DNA of 61,246 nucleotides from JAABQT01 sp035459025. Lineage in GTDB: Bacteria > Pseudomonadota > Gammaproteobacteria > Burkholderiales > SG8-39. Each line of letters begins with the position of its first letter. Within the stretch, counting starts at the first letter, position 1. The stretch spans positions 1 to 61,246 of the forward strand of contig DATHYT010000007.1 of NCBI GenBank assembly GCA_035459025.1, written 5' to 3'. The position numbers were made by a program, and so were the translations under genes. Positions 31,499 through 39,370 of the stretch are shown here, one piece after another. The notes beneath the pieces are model-generated. The model was not told the origin of the DNA. It was given only the letters and a program-made list of their open reading frames with translations, and made no database searches.

Positions 31499-32238
31499 GG
31501 GTGAGCGTAGAAAGGGGTGCGGCGCGCCCACAGGCGCAATGCCTGCCAGTAGATGGCGCCGAGCACCTGGACGGTCATGAAGGGAAAGCGGGCGAGCGCG
31601 CCGGCGAGCGCGGCGCCCGTGATCTCGCGACGCTCGAGCGCGAGCGTCGCGTCGAACACCTTGAGCCCGCCCTGGAAGTTCTCCATATGCACCGCGAGCC
31701 GCGCGCCGGGCGTGCCGAAGCGCCAGTCGTAGCCCAGGCCCATGGGCAGGAAGGGCGACACGTGGAACGCCTTGTCGAAGCGAAAGCGCAGCGCGCGGCC
31801 GCGGCCGACGCTCGCGGCCGCCGGCAGCACGTAGGCATGGCGCTCGTTCCATGGCGTGTTGGTGATCTCGGCAAGCACGGTCTCGACGCGTTCGCCGCGC
31901 GCGTCGTAGCAATAGTAGAAGCTCACCGGGTTGAAGCAATGGCCGAACATGCGCAGGTGCGTGAGCAGGCGCACCGGCCCCGCCGGCCGCACGCCGGTCT
32001 CGCGCGCGACGTGTGCGCGCACGGCTTCTTCGAGCGGCACAGCCGCATCGCCAAGGTAGTCCGCGCGCTTCATCCAGGCGAGCGCGGGGCGCCGCGTGGA
32101 CCAGAACCAGCGCCCCCGGAACACCCGGTCGAGCTCGGCGAGGTCGAGCCACGCCATGAACAGGCGGTAGTCGAACGCGTGCGGCCGCGGCGCGTAGCGC
32201 CGGTGCCTAAGCCGACCGGTATACAGGGCGCTGTGCAT
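31495..32238 (-). CDS. DUF1365 domain protein
   Basis: A 247-residue protein with the family landmarks LYTGRLRHRRYAPRPHAFDY, LLTHLRMFGHCFNPVSFYYC and EITNTPWNERHAYVLP, ending in a short hydrophobic stretch (FPFMTVQVLGAIYWQALRLW). DUF1365 genes nearly always lie between a flavin amine-oxidase-like gene and a Cfa-like gene, as here, so a step in modifying lipid acyl chains is inferred; no biochemical function is established to my knowledge. It overlaps the flavoprotein gene by 32 nt and cfa by 4 nt. Confidence 0.92.
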   Translation of the reverse strand: MHSALYTGRLRHRRYAPRPHAFDYRLFMAWLDLAELDRVFRGRWFWSTRRPALAWMKRADYLGDAAVPLEEAVRAHVARETGVRPAGPVRLLTHLRMFGHCFNPVSFYYCYDARGERVETVLAEITNTPWNERHAYVLPAAASVGRGRALRFRFDKAFHVSPFLPMGLGYDWRFGTPGARLAVHMENFQGGLKVFDATLALERREITGAALAGALARFPFMTVQVLGAIYWQALRLWARRTPFYAHP

Positions 32239-33478
32239 GTCGTTCGCGGAAGTGATCCAGCGCGGCGAGCGCGCTCACCACCCCGTCCTCGTGGAAGCCG
32301 TGGCGCCACCAGGCGCCGCAGTAGTACGTATTCAGCGGTCCGTTCAGCTCGGCCTGGCGCGCCTGCGCGGCGACGCCCGCGGGCGTGAACTGCGGATGGT
32401 GGTAGGTGATGCGCTTGATGACCTTGCAGGGGTCGATCGCGTCGCCGCGGTTCAGCGTGACGAGGAACGGCGCGGGCGCGTCCAGCCCCTGCAGGATATT
32501 CATGTTGTAGGTGAGCGCGACGCGCTCGTCCGTCTCGCCCCGCACGTGGTAGTTCCAGGCCGCCCAGGCGCGGCGCCGGCGCGGCAGCAGGCGCGTATCG
32601 GTGTGCAGCACCGCCTCGTTCTCCTGGTAGGCAATGGCGCCCAGCACTTCGCGCTCCGCGGGGCTCGGGTCGGCGAGCAACCGCAGCGCCTGATCGCTGT
32701 GGCAGGCGACGAACAGCGCATCGAAGCGCTCCGCGGCGTGCCCGCGCGCCTTGACGATCACGCTGCCGGGCAGGCGCTGCACCTGCTCCACTGGCGTGCG
32801 CAGGCGGATGCGGTCGCGAAACGGCGCCGTGAGCTTGTCCACGTAGCGCGCCGAGCCGCCGCGAATCACGCGCCACACGGGCCGCGCGTTGACCGAGAGC
32901 ATGCCGTGGTGGTGCAGGAAGCGCACGAAGAAGCGCGCCGGGAAGCGTTGCATCGACGCGGGATCGGTGGACCAGATGGCGGCACCCATCGGCACGATGT
33001 AGTGCTCCCGAAAGGCGCGGCCGTAGCCGCCGCGGGCGAGCAGCTCCCCGAGCGGCAGCTCGCCCCCGGGCGCCTCGAGCAGCGCCGGCGCCTCGCGGTT
33101 GAAGCGCAGGATGTCGCGCAGCATGCCGAGAAACGACGGCCGCAGCAGGTTCAGGCGCTGCGCAAAGAGCCCGTTGAGCGAGGTGCCGTTGTACTCCAGC
33201 CCGCACGCCTCGTCGCGCACGGAGAAGCTCATCGAGCTCGGCTGCGACGCGACGCCGAGCTCGCCGAGCAGCCGGATGAAGTTGGGGTAGGTCCAGTCGT
33301 TGAACACGATGAAGCCCGTGTCCACGGCGTAACGCCGTCCCGCTTGCTCCACCTCGTGCGTATGGCTGTGGCCGCCAACATGCGCGCCGGCTTCGAACAG
33401 CGTGATCTCGTGCTCGCGGTGCAGGTGCCAGGCCGCGACGTTGCCGGCGATTCCAGAGCCGACGATGGCGATCTTCAC
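32207..33478 (-). CDS. FAD-dependent amine oxidase-like flavoprotein
   Basis: A 423-residue flavoprotein with an N-terminal Rossmann motif KIAIVGSGIAGNVAAWHL, the GG-type motif GAHVGGHSHTHEV, DTGFIVFNDWTYPNFIRLLG and a C-terminal LNTYYCGAWWRHGFHEDGVV. This matches the COG2907 group (predicted NAD/FAD-binding proteins) found with DUF1365 and Cfa. It uses a GTG start overlapping the desaturase stop by 4 nt. Related flavoproteins in alphaproteobacterial singlet-oxygen regulons oxidise acyl chains during furan fatty acid synthesis, which is an attractive but unproven role here. Confidence 0.9.
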   Translation of the reverse strand: MKIAIVGSGIAGNVAAWHLHREHEITLFEAGAHVGGHSHTHEVEQAGRRYAVDTGFIVFNDWTYPNFIRLLGELGVASQPSSMSFSVRDEACGLEYNGTSLNGLFAQRLNLLRPSFLGMLRDILRFNREAPALLEAPGGELPLGELLARGGYGRAFREHYIVPMGAAIWSTDPASMQRFPARFFVRFLHHHGMLSVNARPVWRVIRGGSARYVDKLTAPFRDRIRLRTPVEQVQRLPGSVIVKARGHAAERFDALFVACHSDQALRLLADPSPAEREVLGAIAYQENEAVLHTDTRLLPRRRRAWAAWNYHVRGETDERVALTYNMNILQGLDAPAPFLVTLNRGDAIDPCKVIKRITYHHPQFTPAGVAAQARQAELNGPLNTYYCGAWWRHGFHEDGVVSALAALDHFRERHAQRPVYRSA

Positions 33479-34359
33479 GCGGAGCCCTTTAGCCGGGCGG
33501 CGCGCACGCGCGCCGGCACCTGCTTCAGGTCCCAGACCAGGCCGAGCGCGGCGAGCGCGCGCAGCGCATACCAGCTCAGGTCGACCTCCCACCAGTAGAA
33601 GCCCTGGCGCGCGGCGCCGGGAAAATGGTGGTGGTTGTTGTGCCAGCCCTCGCCGAAGGTCAGCAGCGCGAGCCACAGGTTGTTGCGCGAGTCGTCGTGC
33701 GTGGCGTAGCGGCGCTTGCCATAGCGGTGCGCGAGCGAGTTGATGGTGAAGGTCGCGTGCCAAAGCGCCACCGTGGAGATGCAAAAGCCCCACACCAGGA
33801 ACTGCAGGCCGCCTACGGCGTAGAGGCTGCCCGCGAGCGCCAGCGGCACGAGCGCATCGAAGCGATCGAGCAGGCGCAGCTCCGGGTAGCGCGCGAGGTC
33901 CGCCACCAGCTCGCGGCGCGTGGCGAAATTGGCGCGCGACAGGAACCAGCCCGCGTGCGCCCAGGCAAAGCCGTGCTGACGGGCCGAGTGCGCATCCTCG
34001 GGCTGGTCGGCATGCGCGTGGTGGTGGCGGTGGTGCGATGCCCACCACAGCGGGCCGCGCTGCACGGCGGAGGCACCGAGCAGCGCGAACACGAACTGCG
34101 TGAGGCGCGAGGTGCGGAACGCGCGGTGCGAGAAGTAGCGATGGTAGAACGCCGTGATCGCGAACATGCGCACCGCAAACAGAACGACGGCGGTCGCCAC
34201 TGCCGCGGTGCTGGCGCCGACCCAGAACACGCCGAGGCAGCCCAGGTGCACCGCGATGAACGGGATGACGCGCGCCCAGTCCACGCCGCGCGCGGCGCCC
34301 GGGGTCACGCCGGCGTCGTTATCCAGCCAGGCGCGCATCGAGAGGAGGAGTGTTTTCAT
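33475..34359 (-). CDS. Membrane fatty-acid (acyl-CoA delta-9 type) desaturase
   Basis: A 294-residue di-iron desaturase with three His boxes in order: HRYFSH, HRHHH (in WWASHHRHHHAHADQPED) and HNNHH (in GEGWHNNHHHFPGAA). Hydrophobic segments surround them (FIAVHLGCLGVFWVGASTAA; LVWGFCISTVALWHATF). It would introduce the double bond that the two Cfa-like methyltransferases of the same operon use. The ATG overlaps the lipocalin stop by 4 nt. The longer upstream frame is not coding. Confidence 0.93.
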   Translation of the reverse strand: MKTLLLSMRAWLDNDAGVTPGAARGVDWARVIPFIAVHLGCLGVFWVGASTAAVATAVVLFAVRMFAITAFYHRYFSHRAFRTSRLTQFVFALLGASAVQRGPLWWASHHRHHHAHADQPEDAHSARQHGFAWAHAGWFLSRANFATRRELVADLARYPELRLLDRFDALVPLALAGSLYAVGGLQFLVWGFCISTVALWHATFTINSLAHRYGKRRYATHDDSRNNLWLALLTFGEGWHNNHHHFPGAARQGFYWWEVDLSWYALRALAALGLVWDLKQVPARVRAARLKGSA

Positions 34360-34877
34360 GACCAGCGCTGCGGCACCCTCTGGATGCGCGTCACGTCGTA
34401 GCCCTGGCGCAGGAGGAACTCGAGGATGCGGCGGTAGTCCGCCTCGGGGATGCGCGGCGTGCGCGCCATGATCCACACGTAGTCGCGCTGCTCGCGTCCG
34501 ATCACCACCTGCGAGTAGTCCGGCGCAAGCCACGCGATGCGGTAGTCGGCCTCGAACGGCCAGATGAACTGCATGCCCCAGACCGCGTTCGCGGTCCCTT
34601 CCCGCACGAAGCCGCGCGCGGTGTACTGCTTTTCCTCGCCGTCGAAAGCGTCGGCGCGATAGCGGAACGTGGTCTCGATGGTGCCGTCGGCGGCGAGCCG
34701 GTAGGTCTCGACGGCGTTGTGCGCGCCCTTCTCGATGAAGGTCGGGATATTGGCGATGACGTACCAGTCGCCCATGAAGCGCTTGAGGTCGACCTGCGAC
34801 GCGAGCGCGAGCGGCGGAGTCGGCGTGTTCGCGCAGCCGACGAGCACGCCTGCCAGGAGTGCGATCAGGGCTCTCAT
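34356..34877 (-). CDS. blc: Outer-membrane lipocalin-like lipoprotein (Blc family)
   Basis: A 173-residue lipocalin with a lipoprotein signal ending LVGC, then VDLKRFMGDWYVIANIPTF (the GxW lipocalin signature), and later AVWGMQFIWPFEADYRIAWL and YVWIMARTPRIPEADYRRIL. E. coli Blc binds lysophospholipids and fatty acids at the outer membrane. In this operon it may carry or scavenge remodelled acyl chains (inference). 4-nt overlaps on both sides. Confidence 0.92.
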   Translation of the reverse strand: MRALIALLAGVLVGCANTPTPPLALASQVDLKRFMGDWYVIANIPTFIEKGAHNAVETYRLAADGTIETTFRYRADAFDGEEKQYTARGFVREGTANAVWGMQFIWPFEADYRIAWLAPDYSQVVIGREQRDYVWIMARTPRIPEADYRRILEFLLRQGYDVTRIQRVPQRWS

Positions 34878-35458
34878 AGCAGCTCGTAGCGCAGTCGCCG
34901 CCCGCCCTTGGCGAGCGATTCGAGCGCCACCCAGTGGCCGTCGTCGTGCCAGATGTCAATTTGCAGGCGCGGGGCGCTCAGGCGGTAGCGCTGCGCGCGC
35001 ACCCGCGTGCCGCGCACTTCGATCGACTCTTCACCCAGCGCCTGGACCTGCACCGGCTGCATCTCGCCGGTCTGCGCGTTGAGCAAACGATCGGCCTTGA
35101 GGATCTGCGGATTCCAGTAGGCGAAGCTCATGTGGCAGCCGCCCTCGGGCGCGCGCCAGTTCACCGCCAGGCGCTCGCCGTCGTCGTCGGTGCGCGAGTC
35201 GAGGGCGCGCAGGCAGCCGTCGCTCCAGGTCTCGGTCGCCTGGTGCTCGTAGCGGTACACGGGAATGGCGAGGAACGTGACCGTGAAGCGCGCTTCGCTG
35301 CGCAGCTCGCGGCCCGCGCCGTTCTCGCTCAGCGTGAAGCGGTGCCGCCCGATCTCGGCGTCGTCGAGCAGCACGCGGAAGTGCCAGTCGCGCGCCTGCG
35401 CGCTCGCGGCGGTTGCGGCGAGAAGCCACGCGGCGACGATGAGCAGCGTGCGCGTCAT
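34874..35458 (-). CDS. Secreted DUF6134-like protein
   Basis: A 194-residue exported protein with signal peptide MTRTLLIVAAWLLAATAASA. The mature chain begins DWHFRVLLDDAEIGRHRFTL and looks like a beta-strand-rich fold (VTFLAIPVYRYEHQATETWS; later QRYRLSAPRLQIDIWHDDGH). I recognise it as resembling DUF6134, a family without known function seen beside DUF1295 and lipocalin genes. A periplasmic partner in lipid handling is plausible but unproven. Overlaps both neighbours by 4 nt. Confidence 0.7.
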   Translation of the reverse strand: MTRTLLIVAAWLLAATAASAQARDWHFRVLLDDAEIGRHRFTLSENGAGRELRSEARFTVTFLAIPVYRYEHQATETWSDGCLRALDSRTDDDGERLAVNWRAPEGGCHMSFAYWNPQILKADRLLNAQTGEMQPVQVQALGEESIEVRGTRVRAQRYRLSAPRLQIDIWHDDGHWVALESLAKGGRRLRYELL

Positions 35459-36234
35459 AGGTTTCGCGGCGCTCCGGGGAAGAACGCGTTGGTACGGGCG
35501 ACGTAGTCGCGGTAGGCGGGCCGGCGCTCGCCGATGTCGCGCTCGAGGAGCGCCACGCCCGAGACGCGCAGCAGCAGCACGGTCATGAGCACCGGCGAGA
35601 ACACGGTCCACCAGGCGCCGGCGTCGAGCGCGAGCAGGTAGAAGCCCCACCAGACGCAGAACTCGCCGAAATAGTTCGGATGGCGGCTATAGCGCCACAG
35701 GCCACGGTTCATGACCTCGCCCTTGTTGGCGGCGTCGGCCTTGAAGCGCGCCAGTTGCGCGTCCGCCACTGCCTCGAACGCCACGCCAAACGCCGCGAGC
35801 GCCGCACCTACCCCGCCCAGCCAGCCGAGCGCCGTGGACGAGGCGATCGCCACGGCCACCGGCGCGAAGATCAGCCAGGCCAGCACGGCCTGCAGGCCAA
35901 ACACCAGATAGAGACTCTTCCAGGCAAAGCCGGGCTCGTTGCGGGCGCGGATGGCGCGGTAGCGATGGTCTTCGGGGGCGTTCCAGTTGCGCAGCGCGAG
36001 ATAGGCGGCCAGCCGCAGCGCCCAGGCCGTGAGGAGCAGCATCACGAGTAGCGCGCGCACCCCAAGCGTTTCAACAAGCGCCGCGCACACGACGCCGCCG
36101 AGCAGGAAAAAGAGCGGCCAGAAGATATCGACCAGGCCCGCGTTGCGGCGCACGGTGGCGATCGCCCAGGCGATGAGCGCGAGCGCGAGCAGCGCCGGCG
36201 CCGGCGTGAGCCAGGAGTAGACCAGCGTCATCAT
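35455..36234 (-). CDS. DUF1295 membrane protein (steroid 5-alpha-reductase / ICMT-like fold)
   Basis: A 259-residue integral membrane protein with about six or seven hydrophobic segments. The C-terminal signature WRYSRHPNYFGEFCVWWGFY and the end (YRDYVARTNAFFPGAP) are those of DUF1295, related to steroid 5-alpha reductases and isoprenylcysteine methyltransferases. The family may reduce or methylate a lipid substrate using NADPH or SAM; this is inferred from fold. Two adjacent ATGs exist; the first gives this length. Overlaps DUF2878 by 4 nt. Confidence 0.88.
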   Translation of the reverse strand: MMTLVYSWLTPAPALLALALIAWAIATVRRNAGLVDIFWPLFFLLGGVVCAALVETLGVRALLVMLLLTAWALRLAAYLALRNWNAPEDHRYRAIRARNEPGFAWKSLYLVFGLQAVLAWLIFAPVAVAIASSTALGWLGGVGAALAAFGVAFEAVADAQLARFKADAANKGEVMNRGLWRYSRHPNYFGEFCVWWGFYLLALDAGAWWTVFSPVLMTVLLLRVSGVALLERDIGERRPAYRDYVARTNAFFPGAPRNL

Positions 36235-36770
36235 GCCGCCCTCGCAGCGCCGTAGCCGTCCAGGCGCAGCGCCGCGCGCAGCAGCAGCGGCGTGAGCACC
36301 GCCCAGCCCGCGCCAATGGCGGCGAGGCCCGCGCCGGTGGCGACGAATTCGAGCGCCCCGAGCCGCGCGCCCGCGTAGTAGGCGAGCGGCCCTCCAACCG
36401 CGCCGAGCAGCGCGGCAAGCCAGGCGTGCGCACGCAGCGCGCGCAGCGACACGTTCAGCGTGGTCGCGAACAGCGCCCACAGCGCCACCATCCAGTAGGT
36501 GGCCGCGCCTTCGACCAGCACGCCGGCGCCGAAGCGGATCCAGCCGCTTTGCACCAGCAGGCTTTCGAACACGACACCGAGCGCCGCGGCGAAGGCCACC
36601 AGCGCTGCCTCGCGGCGCGGGTCGCCCGCCTGCGCGACGTGCCAGGCGACGATCGCCAGCGCCGCGAGCGCGCCCGCCCAGGCGTACCCGTGCGCCGCGC
36701 CCAGCACGCAGGCGAACCAGCCGACCTGAAACAGAACGATGTTGAGCGCGAACGCCATGCGGGTCACCAT
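36231..36770 (-). CDS. DUF2878 membrane protein
   Basis: A 179-residue protein made almost wholly of hydrophobic helices (FALNIVLFQVGWFACVLGAA; TYWMVALWALFATTLNVSLR; GGPLAYYAGARLGALEF). These motifs, especially the N-terminal NxxxFQ and GGPLAYYxGxxLGAL, match DUF2878, found mainly in ChrR- or LitR-linked lipid clusters. No function is known. It starts 3 nt after the upstream methyltransferase gene; an internal ATG four codons in is an alternative start. Confidence 0.85.
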   Translation of the reverse strand: MVTRMAFALNIVLFQVGWFACVLGAAHGYAWAGALAALAIVAWHVAQAGDPRREAALVAFAAALGVVFESLLVQSGWIRFGAGVLVEGAATYWMVALWALFATTLNVSLRALRAHAWLAALLGAVGGPLAYYAGARLGALEFVATGAGLAAIGAGWAVLTPLLLRAALRLDGYGAARAA

Positions 36771-36773
36771 CGC

Positions 36774-37823
36774 CTAGCGCGCCGTGCGCTCGAACAGGTA
36801 GTGGCTGACCCACCACTCCTGCCCGTCGCGGTAGCCGAAGAGCTCGGCGCAGGCCATGAAGAAGATGCGCCAGCGCTGCAGCCATTGGGCCGCGTCGGCC
36901 TCGCCATAGGTGGCCGCCAGGACGGGCAGCGCCTGCTCGCGGCGCGCATCGAGATTGGCGAGCCAGGCGTTGGCGGTTTTCTCGTAGTGCGTGCCGTCCC
37001 AGCGCCAGCGCTGTACGAGGCGCAGCGCCTCCTGGAACCTGAGCGCAAGCTCGTCGCTCGGCATCATGCCGCCGGAGAAGAAGTGCCGGCTCATCCAGTC
37101 CGAGGGGCCGTCCTCGACGAACGCGTACGGCGTCGAGCGGTGGCAGAACACGTGCATGAAGAAACGCCCTTCGGGCCGCAGCCAGCCGTGCACCCGGCCG
37201 AACAGCCGCCGCCAGTTGCGCATGTGCTCGAACATCTCGACCGACACGACGCGGTCGAAGCGCTTGTCGGTGTCGAAGCGGTTCATGTCGGCGGTGAGCA
37301 CCTCGACGTTGCGCAGGCCGCGGCGCGCCGCTTCGCCCTGGATGTACTGGCGCTGCGAGCTCGAGTTGGACACCGCCGTGATGCGGCTGGTGGGAAAGCG
37401 CGCCGCCATCCACAAAGTGAGCGAACCCCAGCCGCAGCCGAGTTCGAGAACGTCCTGGCCCGGGGCGAGGCCGGCACGCCGGCAGGTGGTGGCGAGGGCC
37501 GCGGCCTCGGCGTCGTCCAGGCTCGCGATGCCCTCGGGCCACCAGCACGAGCTGTATTTGCGATGCGCGCCGAGGGCGAGCCCGAAGAACTCCGCGGGTA
37601 CCTCGTAGTGCTGCGCGTTAGCGAGCTCGGGCACGAGCGCGGTATCCGCGGCGTCCATGGCACGCACGAAGTCCTCGGTCACGCGCGCCGCCGCCGCGGC
37701 GTCGCCCGCCCGGATGTCGCGCAAGCGCTGCTCGCAAAGGCGCCGGATGCCGGCGCGAACGACGCTGTCGGGCACCAGGCCCTGCTCGACCCAGCCGATC
37801 GCAAGGCGTGCGGCGCCGTTCAT
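36774..37823 (-). CDS. Second Cfa-like SAM-dependent methyltransferase (Cfa-like 2)
   Basis: A 349-residue enzyme of a different branch from the other Cfa-like protein in the operon. It has HYEVPAEFFGLALGAHRKYS, SCWWPEG, the SAM loop VLELGCGWGSLTLWMA, VVSVEMFEHMRNWRRLF and FFMHVFCHRSTPYAFVEDG. This branch resembles coclaurine N-methyltransferase-like/Cfa proteins. With a desaturase and a flavoprotein in the same operon it is a candidate acyl-chain methyltransferase. Its ATG overlaps the carH-like stop by 4 nt, so it is directly coupled to the regulator. Confidence 0.88.
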   Translation of the reverse strand: MNGAARLAIGWVEQGLVPDSVVRAGIRRLCEQRLRDIRAGDAAAAARVTEDFVRAMDAADTALVPELANAQHYEVPAEFFGLALGAHRKYSSCWWPEGIASLDDAEAAALATTCRRAGLAPGQDVLELGCGWGSLTLWMAARFPTSRITAVSNSSSQRQYIQGEAARRGLRNVEVLTADMNRFDTDKRFDRVVSVEMFEHMRNWRRLFGRVHGWLRPEGRFFMHVFCHRSTPYAFVEDGPSDWMSRHFFSGGMMPSDELALRFQEALRLVQRWRWDGTHYEKTANAWLANLDARREQALPVLAATYGEADAAQWLQRWRIFFMACAELFGYRDGQEWWVSHYLFERTAR

Positions 37824-38737
37824 TTCGCGCCCTCCGTCGCACCGAGCGCGTGCACGATGACCCGCACGCCGGCGTCGATGTCGGTACTGAGCGCGAGCGC
37901 CCCGGCGGCGACCAGCGCAGCCCGGTGGCGCTCGGCGGTGAGGCCGCCCACGAACACCGGCACCTGCGCGGCGCGCACCAGCGCCGGCAGCTCGCGGCTG
38001 AGCACCTCGGGCCGCGGCTCGATGGAGGACGACAGCACGATGGCGCTGCAGGCGGCGCGTTGCGCCGCCCGCGCCAGGTCGGCAAGCGGCACGTTGGCGC
38101 CAAGCGGCACGATGCGCAAGCCCGCCTCGCGCGCGGCGAGCGCAAACAGGAGCAACCCGATCTCGTGCTGCTCGCCGGGCACGCAGGCGGCGAGCAGCCG
38201 CGGGCCCGATTCGAGGCGGTGGCGATGGTGAAAGCGGGCACCGATCGCGTTGCGCAGGTAGACCGCCAGGAAGTGCTCCTCGGCGACTCCGCCGGCCACC
38301 TTGTCCCAGCGCTCGCCGAGGTCGGCGAGCACCGGCATGAACAGGAGGCTCGTGACCCGCTCCACGGGGTGCAGCGCCAGGGCGGCCTCACAGACCTCGT
38401 CCAGCGCCGCCTCGTCGAAGCGCGCAACGGCGACCGCCATGCGCTCGCGCCAACCGCGCCAAGGGGCCGCGTCGGCCTGGGCGGCGGACGTCGGCTTGTG
38501 CCCCTCGCCGGCGAGCACCTGCTGCGCCTGGCTAATGGGCACGCCGCGCTCCATCAGCGTGAGCACGCGGCGAATGAACTCCACGTGCTCGTGCGTGTAG
38601 AGCCGATGGCCGCTCGCGGTACGCGCCGGCTTGCACAGCCCGTAGCGCCTTTCCCAGGCGCGCAGGGTGACGGCGTTGACGCCCGTGAGCGCCGCCACGG
38701 TGCGGATGGGGAGCCAGGCCCCGTCGTTGGCTTGCAT
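37820..38737 (-). CDS. litR: CarH/LitR-type MerR-family, B12-binding photoreceptor regulator
   Basis: A 305-residue protein in three parts: MerR HTH (WLPIRTVAALTGVNAVTLRA, then WERRYGL), a helical bundle containing the CarH signature W144-x9-E154-H155, and a cobalamin domain with the lower-ligand motif ExHxxG (E189-Q-H191-E-I-G194). These are the residues that hold adenosylcobalamin in light-sensing CarH proteins, which bind DNA as tetramers in the dark and release it on illumination. The residue after W144 is Asp; in Thermus CarH, as I recall, this is the His that ligates cobalt after light. It heads an 11-gene lipid operon, so autoregulation is likely. Confidence 0.92.
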   Translation of the reverse strand: MQANDGAWLPIRTVAALTGVNAVTLRAWERRYGLCKPARTASGHRLYTHEHVEFIRRVLTLMERGVPISQAQQVLAGEGHKPTSAAQADAAPWRGWRERMAVAVARFDEAALDEVCEAALALHPVERVTSLLFMPVLADLGERWDKVAGGVAEEHFLAVYLRNAIGARFHHRHRLESGPRLLAACVPGEQHEIGLLLFALAAREAGLRIVPLGANVPLADLARAAQRAACSAIVLSSSIEPRPEVLSRELPALVRAAQVPVFVGGLTAERHRAALVAAGALALSTDIDAGVRVIVHALGATEGAK

Positions 38738-38761
38738 CGGTGTAAGCTGCGCAGCGTTCGT

Positions 38762-38816
38762 TAAGATAGACGAATCTTATACAGCAATGGCTATCTTGTC
38801 AGTACTTTATTGTACA
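38762..38816 (-). promoter_or_regulatory. Promoter and candidate operator of the CarH-headed lipid operon
   Basis: An AT-rich island in otherwise very GC-rich DNA. On the minus strand CTGACA (38802-38797) and TAAGAT (38779-38774) are 17 bp apart. The -10 box is half of the inverted repeat TAAGAT-N6-ATCTTA (38762-38779), and AAGATAG (38763-38769) is repeated inverted as CTATCTT (38791-38797) in the -35 area. TATACA (38778) and TGTACA (38811) resemble half-sites of LitR-type regulators. A dark-state repressor covering this region would block transcription. Confidence 0.55.
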
Positions 38817-38884
38817 AATCCTGTGCGTCAACGCACCGCAAGGCTTTCTGCGGTGATACAGGGCGATGGCACTAAACTGCGCGC

Positions 38885-39370
38885 GTGACGCTCCCCACCC
38901 CTTTCCGCACCGCGGGCGCCGTGGTCCGCCCGGAGTGGATCGACTACAACGGCCACATGAACGTCGGCTACTACCACGTGGCGTTCGACGTCGCGGCCGA
39001 CGTGTTCTTCGAGTTCCTGGGGCTGGACCCCGAGTTCCGCGAGCGCCACGGCTCGACAACGTTCGCGCTCGAGGCGCACCTCAACTTCCTGCGCGAGGTG
39101 AAGCAAGGGGATGCGCTACGCTTCGAGGCGCGGCTGCTCGACTACGACGCCAAGCGCATCCACTTCTACATGGAGATGTTCCACGCCGGAGAAGGCTTCC
39201 TCGCCGCCTCGTACGAGTCGCTCAGCGCGCACGTCAGCGTGGCGCAGCGGCGCACCGCGCCGATGCCCGAATCCCTGCTCGAGCGCCTGGCGCAGGTCAA
39301 GGCGGCGCATGCCGCGCTGCCGCGCCCCTGGCAGATCGGCCACGTCATGTCGGCAAAGCCGCTGCGATGA
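38885..39370 (+). CDS. Hotdog-fold acyl-CoA thioesterase
   Basis: A 161-residue 4-hydroxybenzoyl-CoA-thioesterase-like protein with the active-site motif WIDYNGHMNVGYYHVAFDVA and LEAHLNFLREVKQGD. It hydrolyses an acyl- or aryl-CoA; related proteins act on betainyl-CoA. A GTG start is used and no clear ribosome site precedes it. Divergent from the CarH operon across a 147-bp gap. The stop overlaps the flavoenzyme ATG by 4 nt. Confidence 0.87.
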   Translation: MTLPTPFRTAGAVVRPEWIDYNGHMNVGYYHVAFDVAADVFFEFLGLDPEFRERHGSTTFALEAHLNFLREVKQGDALRFEARLLDYDAKRIHFYMEMFHAGEGFLAASYESLSAHVSVAQRRTAPMPESLLERLAQVKAAHAALPRPWQIGHVMSAKPLR

